Shown here in pieces: positions 45,445 through 54,196 of a DNA stretch of 64,000 nt. Both the position numbers and the translations under genes were made by a program. The DNA comes from Limimaricola hongkongensis DSM 17492 (GTDB lineage: Bacteria > Pseudomonadota > Alphaproteobacteria > Rhodobacterales > Rhodobacteraceae). The stretch's first letter is position 1. Every line of letters starts with the position of its first letter. The DNA is taken from NCBI RefSeq assembly GCF_000600975.2, contig NZ_KK088652.1:248001-312000 (forward strand). The letters are read 5' to 3'. A model generated the notes under the pieces. The model was not told the origin of the DNA. It saw only the letters and a program-made list of their open reading frames with translations, and did no database searches.

Positions 45445-45912
45445 ATGGGCGATACGGCAAGGCTGGTGAACGCGGCGCGCGCGGCAGGCCTGCGCATCGC
45501 CACCGCCGAAAGCTGCACCGGCGGCATGGTCGCCGCCGCAATCACCGAAACGCCGGGCGCGTCGAACGTGTTCGACTGGGGCGTCGTGACCTATGCCAAC
45601 GCTGCCAAGCGCGATCTTCTGGGCGTCGCCGCCGCCACGCTCGACGCGCATGGCGCGGTGAGCGAGGAAGTGGCCGCCGAGATGGCCCGCGGCGCGCGCG
45701 CCCGCTCCGGTGCCGACATCGCCGTTTCGATCACCGGCATCGCCGGGCCCGGCGGCTCCGAGCACAAGCCCGAAGGGCGCGTCTGCTTTGGCCTCGCCAC
45801 GGCGCTTGGCTGCACCACGGAAACGGTCGAATTCGGCGCGCGGGGCCGCGACACGGTGCGCGCGCTGGCGCGCGACCGGGCGATCGCGTTGCTGATCGAA
45901 GGCGTGGGTTAG
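45445..45912 (+). CDS. pncC: CinA family protein (nicotinamide-nucleotide amidohydrolase)
   Basis: A 155-residue single-domain protein equal to the C-terminal domain of CinA. It has the nucleophile region IATAESCTGGMVAAAI, VVTYANAAKRDLLGV (catalytic Lys) and VSITGIAGPGGSEHKPEGRV. It deamidates NMN in NAD recycling. Third gene of the ispDF-pgpA-pncC run; its stop overlaps the stop of the convergent RatA-like gene by 4 bases. Confidence 0.92.
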   Translation: MGDTARLVNAARAAGLRIATAESCTGGMVAAAITETPGASNVFDWGVVTYANAAKRDLLGVAAATLDAHGAVSEEVAAEMARGARARSGADIAVSITGIAGPGGSEHKPEGRVCFGLATALGCTTETVEFGARGRDTVRALARDRAIALLIEGVG

Positions 45913-46373
45913 CCCGCCTTTGGTCCCGGCGCGTCGTAAAGCTCATGCGCGCGCCGCTCGAAGGCGCGCACCACGCGCTGCATCGCCTCGTTGAAGAACA
46001 GGCCCGCCGCGCCTTGCAACAGCCGGTTGCGAAACTCGAAATCCACGTCGAAATGCACCTCCGATCCGCCCTCCACGTCGCGAAAGCTCCAGTTGCTTTC
46101 GAGGTGGTGGAAGGGGCCGTCGATATACTCGGTGTGGATCTTCTTTTGCTCGGGCCAGAGCGTGACGCGGCTGGTGAAGCGTTCGCGGAACACCTTGAAC
46201 GAGATCACCATATCCGCGAGCATGACCTCGTGATCGCCCTCGGGCGTGACCGAGCGCACCCGCGCCGCGGCGGTCCATGGCAGGAACTTCGGGTAATTTC
46301 CGACATCCGCCACGAGGTCGTACATCTGCTGGGCCGTATAGGGCAGCGTGCGGGTCTCGGAATGTGTCGGCAT
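45909..46373 (-). CDS. RatA/COQ10-like START domain protein
   Basis: A 154-residue SRPBCC/START-fold protein beginning MPTHSETRTLPYTAQQMYDLVADV and containing YPKFLPWTAAARV, FTSRVTL and the C-terminal helix FFNEAMQRVVRAFERRA. In alphaproteobacteria this group is the COQ10-like coenzyme Q-binding protein; in E. coli the homologue is RatA. Ubiquinone binding is the more likely role here. Start ATG 46373; frames further upstream have no homology. Convergent with pncC. Confidence 0.88.
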   Translation of the reverse strand: MPTHSETRTLPYTAQQMYDLVADVGNYPKFLPWTAAARVRSVTPEGDHEVMLADMVISFKVFRERFTSRVTLWPEQKKIHTEYIDGPFHHLESNWSFRDVEGGSEVHFDVDFEFRNRLLQGAAGLFFNEAMQRVVRAFERRAHELYDAPGPKAG

Positions 46374-46495
46374 CGGCGTTTCCTTCGTGTCTGCTCTCAT
46401 CTCGCCGCCGCGCGGGAAGAGTTCAACCCCGGCGGCCTTGCGACATGCGATCACCGCACCGATCTGGAGCGACAAGCCCGAAGGAAAAGAGCGCC

Positions 46496-46678
46496 ATGAA
46501 TATCCATTGGTTGTTGCGGCTTGCGCATTGGGCGCGTCACCCGCCCTCGCCGCGCCACATGGCGATGATCGCCGGGGTGATCATCGCCTGTCTCCTGCTG
46601 GTCGGGATCGAATATTTCTGGGGCTGGCCCGACGCGCTCCGCGTGACGCCGGGCGGGCGCGGGGCGCTGTTGCGATAG
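46496..46678 (+). CDS. small single-span membrane protein
   Basis: A 60-residue protein with a basic amphipathic N-terminus (MNIHWLLRLAHWARHPPSPR), one hydrophobic helix (MAMIAGVIIACLLLVGIEYF) and a short polar tail. A GAAGGA ribosome binding site 9-14 bases upstream supports translation. I do not recognise a family. It lies 76 bases before a cytochrome gene in the same direction, so it might assist a membrane redox protein. Confidence 0.6.
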   Translation: MNIHWLLRLAHWARHPPSPRHMAMIAGVIIACLLLVGIEYFWGWPDALRVTPGGRGALLR

Positions 46679-46754
46679 CGCACCGAACATGGTGGACCGA
46701 TGCGGAATTGACGTTAGGGTAGAGCCGATTGACCTTTTGACAGGACATACCGCC

Positions 46755-47228
46755 ATGACCCGAACGATCCGTCTCGCTCTCGCCGCGACAGGCCTTGCGG
46801 CCATTGCCGGTCTTGCCTCCGCGCAGGCCTTCGATCCGACCAGGGCGCACGAGGTGCGCGTCAGCCACATGAAGCTCATGGGCGCGCATATCGGCATTCT
46901 CGGCGGCATGGCCAAGGGCGAGGTGGAATATGACGCCGACACCGCCGCCGCCGCCGCGGACACGCTGGCCGCTCTTGCCGCAACGGCAGGCAATCTCTAC
47001 TGGGTCGAAGGATCGTCGAGCGCCGATCTGGAAGACAGCCGCGCCCTTCCGGTGATCTGGGAGAAGATGGAGGATTTCAACGCCCAGGAAGACGCGCTGT
47101 CGAAAGCCGCCATGGCGATGAAGCAGGCCGCCGGCACCGATCTCGCGGCACTGCAGGGCGCGATGGGCGCATTGGGCAAGGGCTGCGGCGATTGCCACGA
47201 AACCTACCGCAAACCCGACGAGGAATGA
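46755..47228 (+). CDS. class II c-type cytochrome (c556/c' type)
   Basis: A 157-residue periplasmic cytochrome: signal peptide MTRTIRLALAATGLAAIAGLASA, then a four-helix bundle with C-terminal heme motif CGDCH (Cys144, Cys147, His148) in KGCGDCHETYR, the c'/c556 arrangement. It probably carries electrons between a dehydrogenase and the respiratory chain. The stop overlaps the next gene's start, so the two cytochromes are translated together. Confidence 0.92.
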   Translation: MTRTIRLALAATGLAAIAGLASAQAFDPTRAHEVRVSHMKLMGAHIGILGGMAKGEVEYDADTAAAAADTLAALAATAGNLYWVEGSSSADLEDSRALPVIWEKMEDFNAQEDALSKAAMAMKQAAGTDLAALQGAMGALGKGCGDCHETYRKPDEE

Positions 47229-48112
47229 TCGGCCGCGCGCTCGGCGCCGCGGCGGCGCTGTTGCTGGCGGGGGGCGCGGGCTGGGTACTGACCGCGCCCG
47301 ACCCGCTGCCCGACGCGTTGGCGGCGGGCCCGCCGGGCGACCCCGGGCGCGGCGCGCTGGTCTTTGCCGCCGCGGGCTGCGCGTCGTGCCATGTCGCGCC
47401 GGAGGCCGAAATCGGCGAAGCACCGGTGCTGGCGGGCGGGCGCGCCTTCGTCTCGCCCTTCGGCACGTTCCTTGCGCCCAACATCTCGCCCTCGCCGCAG
47501 GGCGTGGGCGACTGGTCGGATGCCGAGATCATGGGCGCGGTGATGCGCGGCGTGTCGCCATCGGGCGCGCATTACTACCCCGCCCTGCCCTATGCCGCCT
47601 ATGCCAAGGCCGACCCGCAGGACATGCGCGATCTCGTGGCGCATCTGCGGACCCTGCCGCCGTCATCGGCCCGAAGCCTGCCGCATGACGTCCCCTTTCC
47701 CTTTTCGATCCGGCGCGGCATCGGGCTGTGGAAACGGCTCAATCTCGATGAGGGCTGGGTGGTCGCGGGCGATCTGTCAAAGGCCGCGACGCGCGGGCGC
47801 TACATCGCCGAGGCGCTGTCGCATTGCGGCGAATGCCACACGCCGCGCGGGGCCTTGGGCGGGCTCGACCACGCGCGCTGGCTGTCCGGCGCACCGAACC
47901 CGTCCGGCGAAGGGCGCATTCCCGACATCACGCCCGCCGGGCTCGACTGGTCGGAAAGCGACATCGCCTATTACCTCGAAACCGGCTTCACGCCCGATTT
48001 CGACACCGCCGGGGCCGAGATGGCCATGGTGGTCTCGGAACTGGCCAAGCTGCCCGCCGAGGATCGCGCGGCGATCGCCGCCTATCTCAAATCCGTGCCG
48101 CCGGTCGAGTGA
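47225..48112 (+). CDS. diheme c-type cytochrome
   Basis: A 295-residue protein with an N-terminal hydrophobic signal/anchor (ALGAAAALLLAGGAGWVLTA) and two heme c motifs, CASCH (Cys52, Cys55, His56) and CGECH (Cys201, Cys204, His205). Methionine ligands are plausible in each half. The pattern resembles cytochrome subunits of alcohol and sugar dehydrogenases, though no dehydrogenase subunit is adjacent. Starts at ATG 47225 within the preceding stop. Confidence 0.9.
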   Translation: MIGRALGAAAALLLAGGAGWVLTAPDPLPDALAAGPPGDPGRGALVFAAAGCASCHVAPEAEIGEAPVLAGGRAFVSPFGTFLAPNISPSPQGVGDWSDAEIMGAVMRGVSPSGAHYYPALPYAAYAKADPQDMRDLVAHLRTLPPSSARSLPHDVPFPFSIRRGIGLWKRLNLDEGWVVAGDLSKAATRGRYIAEALSHCGECHTPRGALGGLDHARWLSGAPNPSGEGRIPDITPAGLDWSESDIAYYLETGFTPDFDTAGAEMAMVVSELAKLPAEDRAAIAAYLKSVPPVE

Positions 48113-48122
48113 CCGACGGCGG

Positions 48123-48147
48123 ATTTGCGTATTTTGGGAATGGTGAA
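48123..48147 (+). repeat. dispersed 25-base repeat, copy 2
   Basis: Plus-strand copy of the 25-base sequence found reversed at 9393-9417, differing at one base (T for C). It begins 10 bases after the diheme cytochrome stop, and its inverted partner lies at 48211-48231. Confidence 0.75.
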
Positions 48148-48210
48148 GGCGATCTGCCGCGCGATGACCTGCGCCGTTTGCGCGCGGCCGAAGGAGGCGC
48201 GCGATCCGCT

Positions 48211-48231
48211 TTCACCATTCTCCAAATACGC
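48211..48231 (-). repeat. dispersed repeat, inverted copy 3
   Basis: The minus-strand reading GCGTATTTGGAGAATGGTGA(A) matches copy 2 at 19 of 21 bases. Copies 2 and 3 form an inverted pair around a 63-base GC-rich spacer, about 105 bases in all. Confidence 0.7.
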
Positions 48232-48294
48232 CCGCGACCGCCTTGCCACGGGCGCGGCGCCGGGCCTTCGTGAAAGACGCCTCGCCCTGTCGGC

Positions 48295-49251
48295 TCAGGC
48301 GCCCAGCCGGGCCAGCCGCGCCGCGCGCAGCTGCGCGAAATCCTCGCCCGCGTGGTAGGACGAGCGCGTCAGCGGCGTCGCCGACACCATCAGGAAACCC
48401 TTGCCCCGCGCGGCCTTTTCGTAGCTTGCGAATTCCTCGGGCGTCACGAAGCGGTCGACGGCGTGGTGCTTGTTGGTCGGCTGCAGGTACTGGCCGATGG
48501 TCAGGAAATCGATGTCGGCGGCGCGCATGTCGTCCATCACCTGGTGCACGGCCTGCTTGTCCTCGCCGAGCCCCACCATGATGCCCGACTTGGTGAACAT
48601 CGACGGGTCCAGCTCCTTCACCCGCTGCAACAGCCGCAGCGAATGGAAATACCGCGCGCCGGGGCGCACCTCGGGGTAAAGGCCGGGGACGGTTTCGAGG
48701 TTGTGGTTGAACACGTCCGGCTTGGCCGCGACCACGACCTCCAGCGAACCGGGCTTGGAGCGCAGGAAATCCGGTGTCAGGATCTCGATCGTGGTGCCGG
48801 GCGACTGGCGGCGCACGGCGCGGATGGTCTGGGCGAAATGCTCGGCGCCGCCATCATCGACATCGTCGCGGTCGACCGATGTGATCACCACGTGGTTCAG
48901 GCCGAGCTTCTTCACCGCGTCGGCGACCCGCCCCGGCTCGAACACGTCGAGCGCGTCGGGACGCCCCGTCGCCACGTTGCAGAAGGTGCAGCCACGGGTG
49001 CAGATCTCGCCCATGATCATCATGGTGGCGTGGCCTTGGCTCCAGCATTCGCCCACATTCGGGCAGCCCGCCTCCTCGCAGACGGTGACGAGCTTGTGCT
49101 CGCGCATGATGTCGCGGGTCTGCTTGTAACCCTCGGAGGTCGGCGCCTTGACGCGGATCCAGTCGGGTTTCTTGGGCTGCGGCGCACTGTCGGCGCGGCG
49201 TGCCTTTTCGGGGTGGCGGTCGCCGGGGATCTTCAGGTCGCGCACGGTCAT
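48295..49251 (-). CDS. lipA: lipoyl synthase
   Basis: A 318-residue radical-SAM enzyme inserting sulfur into octanoyl groups on lipoyl domains. Both iron-sulfur sites are seen: the auxiliary cluster Cys58, Cys63, Cys69 ([14 protein letters not shown]) and the radical-[11 protein letters not shown] (Cys84, Cys88, Cys91), plus the C-terminal serine ligand region [17 protein letters not shown] 49251 (MTVRDLKIP) matches the family start; the upstream frame is unrelated. Confidence 0.96.
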   Translation of the reverse strand: MTVRDLKIPGDRHPEKARRADSAPQPKKPDWIRVKAPTSEGYKQTRDIMREHKLVTVCEEAGCPNVGECWSQGHATMMIMGEICTRGCTFCNVATGRPDALDVFEPGRVADAVKKLGLNHVVITSVDRDDVDDGGAEHFAQTIRAVRRQSPGTTIEILTPDFLRSKPGSLEVVVAAKPDVFNHNLETVPGLYPEVRPGARYFHSLRLLQRVKELDPSMFTKSGIMVGLGEDKQAVHQVMDDMRAADIDFLTIGQYLQPTNKHHAVDRFVTPEEFASYEKAARGKGFLMVSATPLTRSSYHAGEDFAQLRAARLARLGA

Positions 49252-49455
49252 GCCTTTCCTCTTGGCCTTGCCGATACATAGGCCGCGCGACGCACGGGCG
49301 CAACGCGGCTTGGACCGCTCGCCGGGCGACTGCCGCAACCCCGCCATGCATCCGGCGCAGTCCGGGAATTTGCCGCGACGCAGCATTGCGAAGTCGCCTT
49401 CGATTTCCTAAGTCTCGCCCGAACCCATAGATCCGAGACAGACAGGAGCATGCCC

Positions 49456-50004
49456 ATGCAGCCCGGCGCCCGTATCCCCGACGTGACCTTCCGCACCCGC
49501 GTTCGCGACGAAAGCCTCGACGGCCCGAACCCCTTCCGCTGGGAAGAGCGCGACACCGCCTCCTATTTCGCGGGCAAGCGCGTGGTGCTGTTTTCGCTGC
49601 CCGGCGCGTTCACGCCGACCTGCTCGACCTACCAGCTGCCCGGCTTCGAGAAGAACTTCGAAACCTTCAAGGCGCATGGCGTCGACGCGATCTACTGCAT
49701 GTCGGTCAACGATGCCTTCGTGATGAACCAGTGGGCCAAGGCGCAGAACCTCGAGAACGTCGAGGTGATCCCCGACGGCTCCGGCGAATTCACCCGCCGC
49801 GCCGGCATGCTGGTGCGCAAGGACAATCTCGGTTTCGGCCTGCGCAGCTGGCGTTACGCCGCCGTCATCAATGACGGCCGCGTCGAGGCATGGTTCGAAG
49901 AGCCGGGCCTGTGCGACAACCACCCCGAGGACCCCTACGGCGTCTCCTCGCCCGAGACCGTGCTCGAATGGCTCGAGGCGGACGCGCGCGAACAGGCCGC
50001 CTGA
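49456..50004 (+). CDS. peroxiredoxin (Prx5-like)
   Basis: A 182-residue thioredoxin-fold peroxidase. The peroxidatic cysteine motif is SLPGAFTPTCSTYQLPGF, with further FVMNQWAKAQ and GLGLRSW-type (here FGLRSWRY) Prx5 segments and a possible resolving cysteine in GLCDNHPED. It reduces hydrogen and organic peroxides. ATG 49456 is 7 bases after AGGAG; an ATG at 49450 is only 1 base from it and unlikely. It converges with oxyR and lies close to katA. Confidence 0.92.
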   Translation: MQPGARIPDVTFRTRVRDESLDGPNPFRWEERDTASYFAGKRVVLFSLPGAFTPTCSTYQLPGFEKNFETFKAHGVDAIYCMSVNDAFVMNQWAKAQNLENVEVIPDGSGEFTRRAGMLVRKDNLGFGLRSWRYAAVINDGRVEAWFEEPGLCDNHPEDPYGVSSPETVLEWLEADAREQAA

Positions 50005-50020
50005 TCCGGGTCTCGCCCCC

Positions 50021-50947
50021 CTAAGGACAGACCGCGCGGGCCGAGCGCAGAAGCTCGGCCCCCGCATCGCGCAACAGCGCGGCCAATGGCGGGGCCCAGC
50101 CGTCATCACCCCCCGCCCGCCGCACCAGCGCCAGCGCGCGCGCGGGCTCGGGCGCGGCAAAGCGCCTCAGCGCCAGCCCCGGTGCCGCAGCCGTTTCCGC
50201 CCTGAGCGCGATCTCGGGCAAAAGCGTCAGCCCGAACCCTTCGGCCACCAGCCCCGACAGCGTCGCCAGCGACGAGGCGCCCAGATCGACGCGCCCGCGC
50301 CCCCTGAGACCGCAGACCTCCAGCGCCTGATCGGCGAGGCAGTGCCCCTCGTCGAGCAGCAACAGCTGATCGGGCGCCACCATGGCCGGGCGCAGCGCTT
50401 CGCGCCCCTCGGCCCAGCGGGCCAGCCGCGCCTGCGTGCCCGCCAGAACGAAGCGATCCTCGATCAGCGTCTCCGCCGCCAGCCCCGGACCCGGCAGCGG
50501 CAACGCCGCCACCACCGCGTCGATCCGCCCCGTTTCCAGATCGTCGAGCAGGATCTCGGTCTGGGCCTCGCGCACCCGGATGTCGAGCGTGAGATCGCGC
50601 GCCCGAAGCCGCGTCAGCGCGCCGGGCAGAAGATAGGGCGCGACCGTCGGGATCACCCCGAGCCTGAGCCGCCCCGACAATCCACGCGCCAGCCGCGCCG
50701 CGCGCTCCAGATCCTCGAGCTCGGCCAGCACCCGCCGCGCCCGCTCCAGCACCTCGCGCCCCGACCGGGTCAGCCGCACCCCGCGCGGCAGGCGGTCGAC
50801 GACCCGGACGCCAAGCTCGGCCTCCATGTCCTTGATCTGCTGGCTGAGCGCGGGCTGGCTTACATTCACCCGTTCCGCGGCGCGCACGAAGCCGCCCGTT
50901 TCGGCCAGCGCCACGAAGTAGCGCAACTGCTTGACTGATAGGTTCAT
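50021..50947 (-). CDS. oxyR: peroxide-sensing LysR regulator OxyR
   Basis: A 308-residue LysR regulator. The winged helix is [37 protein letters not shown]. The redox switch cysteines, Cys203 and Cys212 in [17 protein letters not shown], have the same 9-residue spacing as E. coli OxyR (199 and 208). Divergent from katA across 104 bases, the standard arrangement for peroxide-induced catalase. ATG 50947 chosen; the longer frame to 51037 has no LysR homology. Confidence 0.93.
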   Translation of the reverse strand: MNLSVKQLRYFVALAETGGFVRAAERVNVSQPALSQQIKDMEAELGVRVVDRLPRGVRLTRSGREVLERARRVLAELEDLERAARLARGLSGRLRLGVIPTVAPYLLPGALTRLRARDLTLDIRVREAQTEILLDDLETGRIDAVVAALPLPGPGLAAETLIEDRFVLAGTQARLARWAEGREALRPAMVAPDQLLLLDEGHCLADQALEVCGLRGRGRVDLGASSLATLSGLVAEGFGLTLLPEIALRAETAAAPGLALRRFAAPEPARALALVRRAGGDDGWAPPLAALLRDAGAELLRSARAVCP

Positions 50948-51051
50948 GGATTTGCCATAAGCCAATCCGATGGCAGGGGCCAGAAGATCCGATTTTTCCT
51001 TTCGCCCCCCGCGCTCCATATTCATGCCAAGCACCAACCCGGAGGGACGAC

Positions 51052-52557
51052 ATGACCGACAAACCCCGCCTGACGACGAGCGCCGGCGCGCCCGTGGCGT
51101 CGAACGACACGACCAAGACCGCCGGGGCGCGCGGCCCCGTCCTGCTCGAAGATTACCAGCTGATCGAGAAGCTCGCCCACCAGAACCGCGAACGCATCCC
51201 CGAGCGCGTGGTCCATGCCAAGGGCTGGGGCGCGGCGGGCACCTTTACCGTGACCCACGACATCACCAAGTATACCTGCGCCAAGATCTTTTCGCAGATC
51301 GGCAAGCAGACGCAGGTGCTGTCGCGCTGGTCGACCGTGGCCGGTGAATCCGGCGCCGCCGACACCGAGCGCGACGTGCGCGGCTTCTCCCTCAAATTCT
51401 ATACCGAGGACGGCAACTGGGACATGGTGGGCAACAACACCCCCATCTTCTTCGTGCGCGATGCCTATAAATTCCCCGACTTCATCCGCACCCAGAAACG
51501 CCACCCCAAGACCAACCTGCGCTCGCCCGAGGCGATGTTCGACTTCTGGGCCGCCCAGCCCGAAAGCGTGCACCAGGTGACGATCCTGATGTCGGATCGC
51601 GGCATCCCGACCAACCCAATGCACATGAACGGCTATGGCAGCCACACCTTCTCGCTGTGGAACAACGCCGGCGAGCGGTACTGGGTGAAGTTCCACTTCA
51701 AGACCCAGCAGGGCCACGAGCACTACACCAATGCCGAGGCCGAGGCGCTGATCGGCAAGACGCGCGAGGCCTACCAGGAGGATCTCTACAACGCGATCGA
51801 GGCGGGCGATTTCCCGAAATGGACGCTCTACATCCAGGTCATGCCCGAGGCCGAGGCCGACCAGCAGGACTACAACCCCTTCGATCTCACCAAGGTCTGG
51901 CCGCATGGCGACTACCCGCTGATCGAGGTCGGCGAGCTGGAGATGAACCGCAACGTCGAGAACTATTTCCAGATGGTCGAGAACGCGGCCTACAGCCCGT
52001 CGAACGTGGTGCCCGGCATCGGCTTTTCGCCCGACCGGATGCTGCAGGCGCGGGTCTGGTCCTATGCCGACGCGCATCGCTACCGGCTCGGCACGCATTA
52101 CGAGGCGCTGCCCGCCAACGCACCGCATGCCGCGAAGGTGAACCACTACCACAAAGACGGCGCGATGCGCTTCTTCACCAACGACTTCGACAACCCGGAC
52201 GCCTATTACGAGCCGAACCAGTATGACGGCCCGGTGGCCGATCCGACGGCGATGGAGCCGCCGCTTCGGATCGATCCGGAGGCGTATCGCTATCCGCAGG
52301 AGGTCAGCGACGTCGATTTCGTGCAGCCGCGCAAGCTGTTCGAGATGTTCGACGCCGACCAGAAGGCGCGGCTCTTCGCCAACTATGCCGCGGCGATGGG
52401 CCCGTGCTCGGACGCGGTCAAGGAACGCTGGTACGCGGTGCTGGAGCGGGTGCATCCCGATTACGCCCGCGGCGTGCGCGAGGCCAATGAGCGGATGGCA
52501 TCGGATGTGAACGCCGTGCCCGTGACCGACGACACCGCGGTCGACGCGGCCGAGTAG
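51052..52557 (+). CDS. katA: heme catalase
   Basis: A 501-residue monofunctional catalase of the small-subunit type. Distal histidine in [20 protein letters not shown], the [19 protein letters not shown] region and asparagine, and the heme-ligating tyrosine motif [19 protein letters not shown] are all intact. It decomposes hydrogen peroxide. A GGAGGGACGAC ribosome-binding region precedes the ATG; a strong terminator follows. Expected to be under OxyR control from the shared 104-base intergenic region, where I could not define a clear OxyR box. Confidence 0.96.
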   Translation: MTDKPRLTTSAGAPVASNDTTKTAGARGPVLLEDYQLIEKLAHQNRERIPERVVHAKGWGAAGTFTVTHDITKYTCAKIFSQIGKQTQVLSRWSTVAGESGAADTERDVRGFSLKFYTEDGNWDMVGNNTPIFFVRDAYKFPDFIRTQKRHPKTNLRSPEAMFDFWAAQPESVHQVTILMSDRGIPTNPMHMNGYGSHTFSLWNNAGERYWVKFHFKTQQGHEHYTNAEAEALIGKTREAYQEDLYNAIEAGDFPKWTLYIQVMPEAEADQQDYNPFDLTKVWPHGDYPLIEVGELEMNRNVENYFQMVENAAYSPSNVVPGIGFSPDRMLQARVWSYADAHRYRLGTHYEALPANAPHAAKVNHYHKDGAMRFFTNDFDNPDAYYEPNQYDGPVADPTAMEPPLRIDPEAYRYPQEVSDVDFVQPRKLFEMFDADQKARLFANYAAAMGPCSDAVKERWYAVLERVHPDYARGVREANERMASDVNAVPVTDDTAVDAAE

Positions 52558-52581
52558 GCGGCCCGTCACGAAGGGCCTTTC

Positions 52582-52616
52582 GGGCGGCGGCGGGGCGACC
52601 TGCCGCCGCCCTTTTT
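52582..52616 (+). terminator. Rho-independent terminator after katA
   Basis: Ten-base perfect GC arms (52582-52591 with 52602-52611), a 10-base loop, then five T, starting 24 bases after the katA stop. Confidence 0.9.
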
Positions 52617-52629
52617 CGTGCCGGATCCG

Positions 52630-53724
52630 CTAACCGATCATCTCGCTGCCGCCCGCCGCGTCGTAATGCCGCCTGAGCCGCTGCAACGCGATGCGCAGCA
52701 CGATCTTGCCCGACCGCGCCGACCAGCCCATGCGCCGCTCGAGGCTCTCCATCCCTTCGAGATAGCAGCAACAGCGCAGCGCCACGTCGCCCAGGCCCGG
52801 CCCGAGATCGGCGAGCGCCGCGGCGAGCCGGTCGCGCGCGCCCGACGGCCTGTGCCCCGGCCCGCTTGCGCATCCGGCGGTGAGAAAACGCGACCAGTCC
52901 TGCGTCACCCGCGGCCCTATCTGCGCCAGTTCGAAATCCTCGCGCAGCCGCTCCCCGGCCGAGACGAGATCGCGCCCGAGAAACGGTCGCCCGTCGCGGT
53001 CGCGCCTGCGCGCCAGAAGCATCAGCGGGCCGTCCTGCGCCGCCATGCGCGCCGTGGCCGCGGGGGCGGCGAAACCGGTGGCCGCCTCCGCGAAGCCGTC
53101 CGGCCCCGGCGCGTCATTGCCTTTCAGCGCCGCGCGCCCCCGCGACGTGATGCGGTAGCGCGCCACCTTTCCCGGCCCCTCCTGCGCCGCGATCCAGCCG
53201 CGCAGCGCCAGCGTTTCGGCCACCGACCGATCGAGTCGGGCCAAACGCTGCGTCTCGCCCGCCGGGCCTTCGCGCATCACGGCGGCGACGGGCATTCCGG
53301 ATGCCACCGCCAGCACCGCGCCGGGTTCGGCCATGCGGCGCAGCACTCGCATCGTTTCGGCCATGGCACCGGTGTCGCCGCCGTCGGGCCGTGGCCCCTG
53401 TGGATCGTGATGGGTCATCGCTCTCTCCTCGGGGGATGCGGGGCCATAGCGCCGCGACAGCCGTTGCAGGGCCGCGTCGACCAGCGGATCGTCGCGCCGG
53501 CTTTCCATCTGGCGCACCTGCCGCAGCACCGTCGAGGCATGCACCTCGGAACGGCGGGCAAGCACCCGGATCGGGGCACCGCCCTCGACATGTTCGAGAT
53601 AGTGCCGCACCGGTGGCGGCACCCAGTCGGGCAGACCCTCCATCCCGCCCGCATGGCGTCGCATCACTGTATCGGCTGCCGGACCCGGTGTCCGCGCCCG
53701 GTCCTCCCTGACGTCCCCAAGCAT
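52630..53724 (-). CDS. DUF6456 helix-turn-helix protein
   Basis: A 364-residue protein. The N-terminal part (VRHYLEHVEGGAPIRVLARR, SEVHASTVLRQVRQMESR) looks like a helix-turn-helix. The C-terminal about 150 residues are the DUF6456 domain: DRDGRPFLGRDLVSAGERLR, DFELAQIGPRVTQDWSRF, DLGPGLGDVALRCCCYLEG and SGKIVLRIALQRLRRHY. The family is nearly confined to Alphaproteobacteria, and its DNA target is unknown. Start is ATG 53724, or GTG 53727 directly before it. It is divergent from DUF6477 with a possible CtrA site between. Confidence 0.82.
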   Translation of the reverse strand: MLGDVREDRARTPGPAADTVMRRHAGGMEGLPDWVPPPVRHYLEHVEGGAPIRVLARRSEVHASTVLRQVRQMESRRDDPLVDAALQRLSRRYGPASPEERAMTHHDPQGPRPDGGDTGAMAETMRVLRRMAEPGAVLAVASGMPVAAVMREGPAGETQRLARLDRSVAETLALRGWIAAQEGPGKVARYRITSRGRAALKGNDAPGPDGFAEAATGFAAPAATARMAAQDGPLMLLARRRDRDGRPFLGRDLVSAGERLREDFELAQIGPRVTQDWSRFLTAGCASGPGHRPSGARDRLAAALADLGPGLGDVALRCCCYLEGMESLERRMGWSARSGKIVLRIALQRLRRHYDAAGGSEMIG

Positions 53725-53751
53725 CACGATCTCAACTCTCAGTTGCCACGG

Positions 53752-53766
53752 TTACCGAAGCGTTAA
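53752..53766. promoter_or_regulatory. CtrA-like site (TTAC-N7-TTAA)
   Basis: TTAC, seven bases, then TTAA: one mismatch from the TTAA-N7-TTAA consensus of the cell-cycle and motility regulator CtrA. It lies 28 bases upstream of the DUF6456 start. A short degenerate motif like this occurs by chance, so this is only a candidate. Confidence 0.3.
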
Positions 53767-53781
53767 TGCGCCCCGGACCCG

Positions 53782-53815
53782 TTCAGCTTGGTTGAAAATT
53801 CCCAAACAAGGCTGA
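53782..53815. promoter_or_regulatory. imperfect AT-richer dyad between DUF6456 and DUF6477
   Basis: TTCAGCTTGGTTG (from 53782) and CAAACAAGGCTGAA (to 53815) are inverted and nearly complementary with one unpaired base, around AAAATTCC. It sits in the divergent region, about 95 bases from the DUF6477 start; a candidate operator. Confidence 0.35.
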
Positions 53816-53908
53816 AGCCACCGCGCGTTACGGCGCGGTTTCGCGCAACGCGGCGCGGGGCGTGTGACTGTTCGGGATGTCGTCACGCCACATGAGGGAG
53901 AACAGGCC

Positions 53909-54196
53909 ATGCAGGACCCGCTGAGCAGGATCGCGGCGCTGAGACGGCCGCGGCTTCTGGTCGACGCCGCGCGCTTCGGGGTCGATCTTTATGACCGGAG
54001 CACGGCGCTGCCGCGTCTGATCGGCCCCGCCGCGCGCGGTCCCGCGCAGGCCGCCGTCGCGCTGCTGGAGCGCGAAGGCGACATCGAGGCGCGCCGCCGC
54101 GCCGGGACCGCCGATTACCGCCCCGCCCGCCATGTCGAGATCATGGTCGCGCTGATGGGCGAGGCGCGGCTGCTGCGCCGGGGCGGCGTCAGCTGA
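53909..54196 (+). CDS. DUF6477 family protein
   Basis: A 95-residue small protein restricted to Rhodobacteraceae as far as I recognise it: begins MQDPLSRIAALRRPRLLVDAARF, then EREGDIEARRRAGTADYRPARHVEIMVALMGEARLL. It is arginine- and alanine-rich with predicted helices. Function unknown. ATG 53909 has a GGGAGAA site 7 bases upstream. Its stop overlaps the stop of the convergent methyltransferase gene by 8 bases. Confidence 0.78.
   Translation: MQDPLSRIAALRRPRLLVDAARFGVDLYDRSTALPRLIGPAARGPAQAAVALLEREGDIEARRRAGTADYRPARHVEIMVALMGEARLLRRGGVS

Noticed and set aside
48140..48358. Plus-strand small frame starting MVKAICRAM in the inverted repeat
   Set aside because: Its start codons are part of the repeat itself and it runs into lipA on the opposite strand; it looks like translation of the repeat.
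50948..51051. A defined OxyR operator
   Set aside because: I found no clear paired motif in this interval; the function is expected but the site is not readable.
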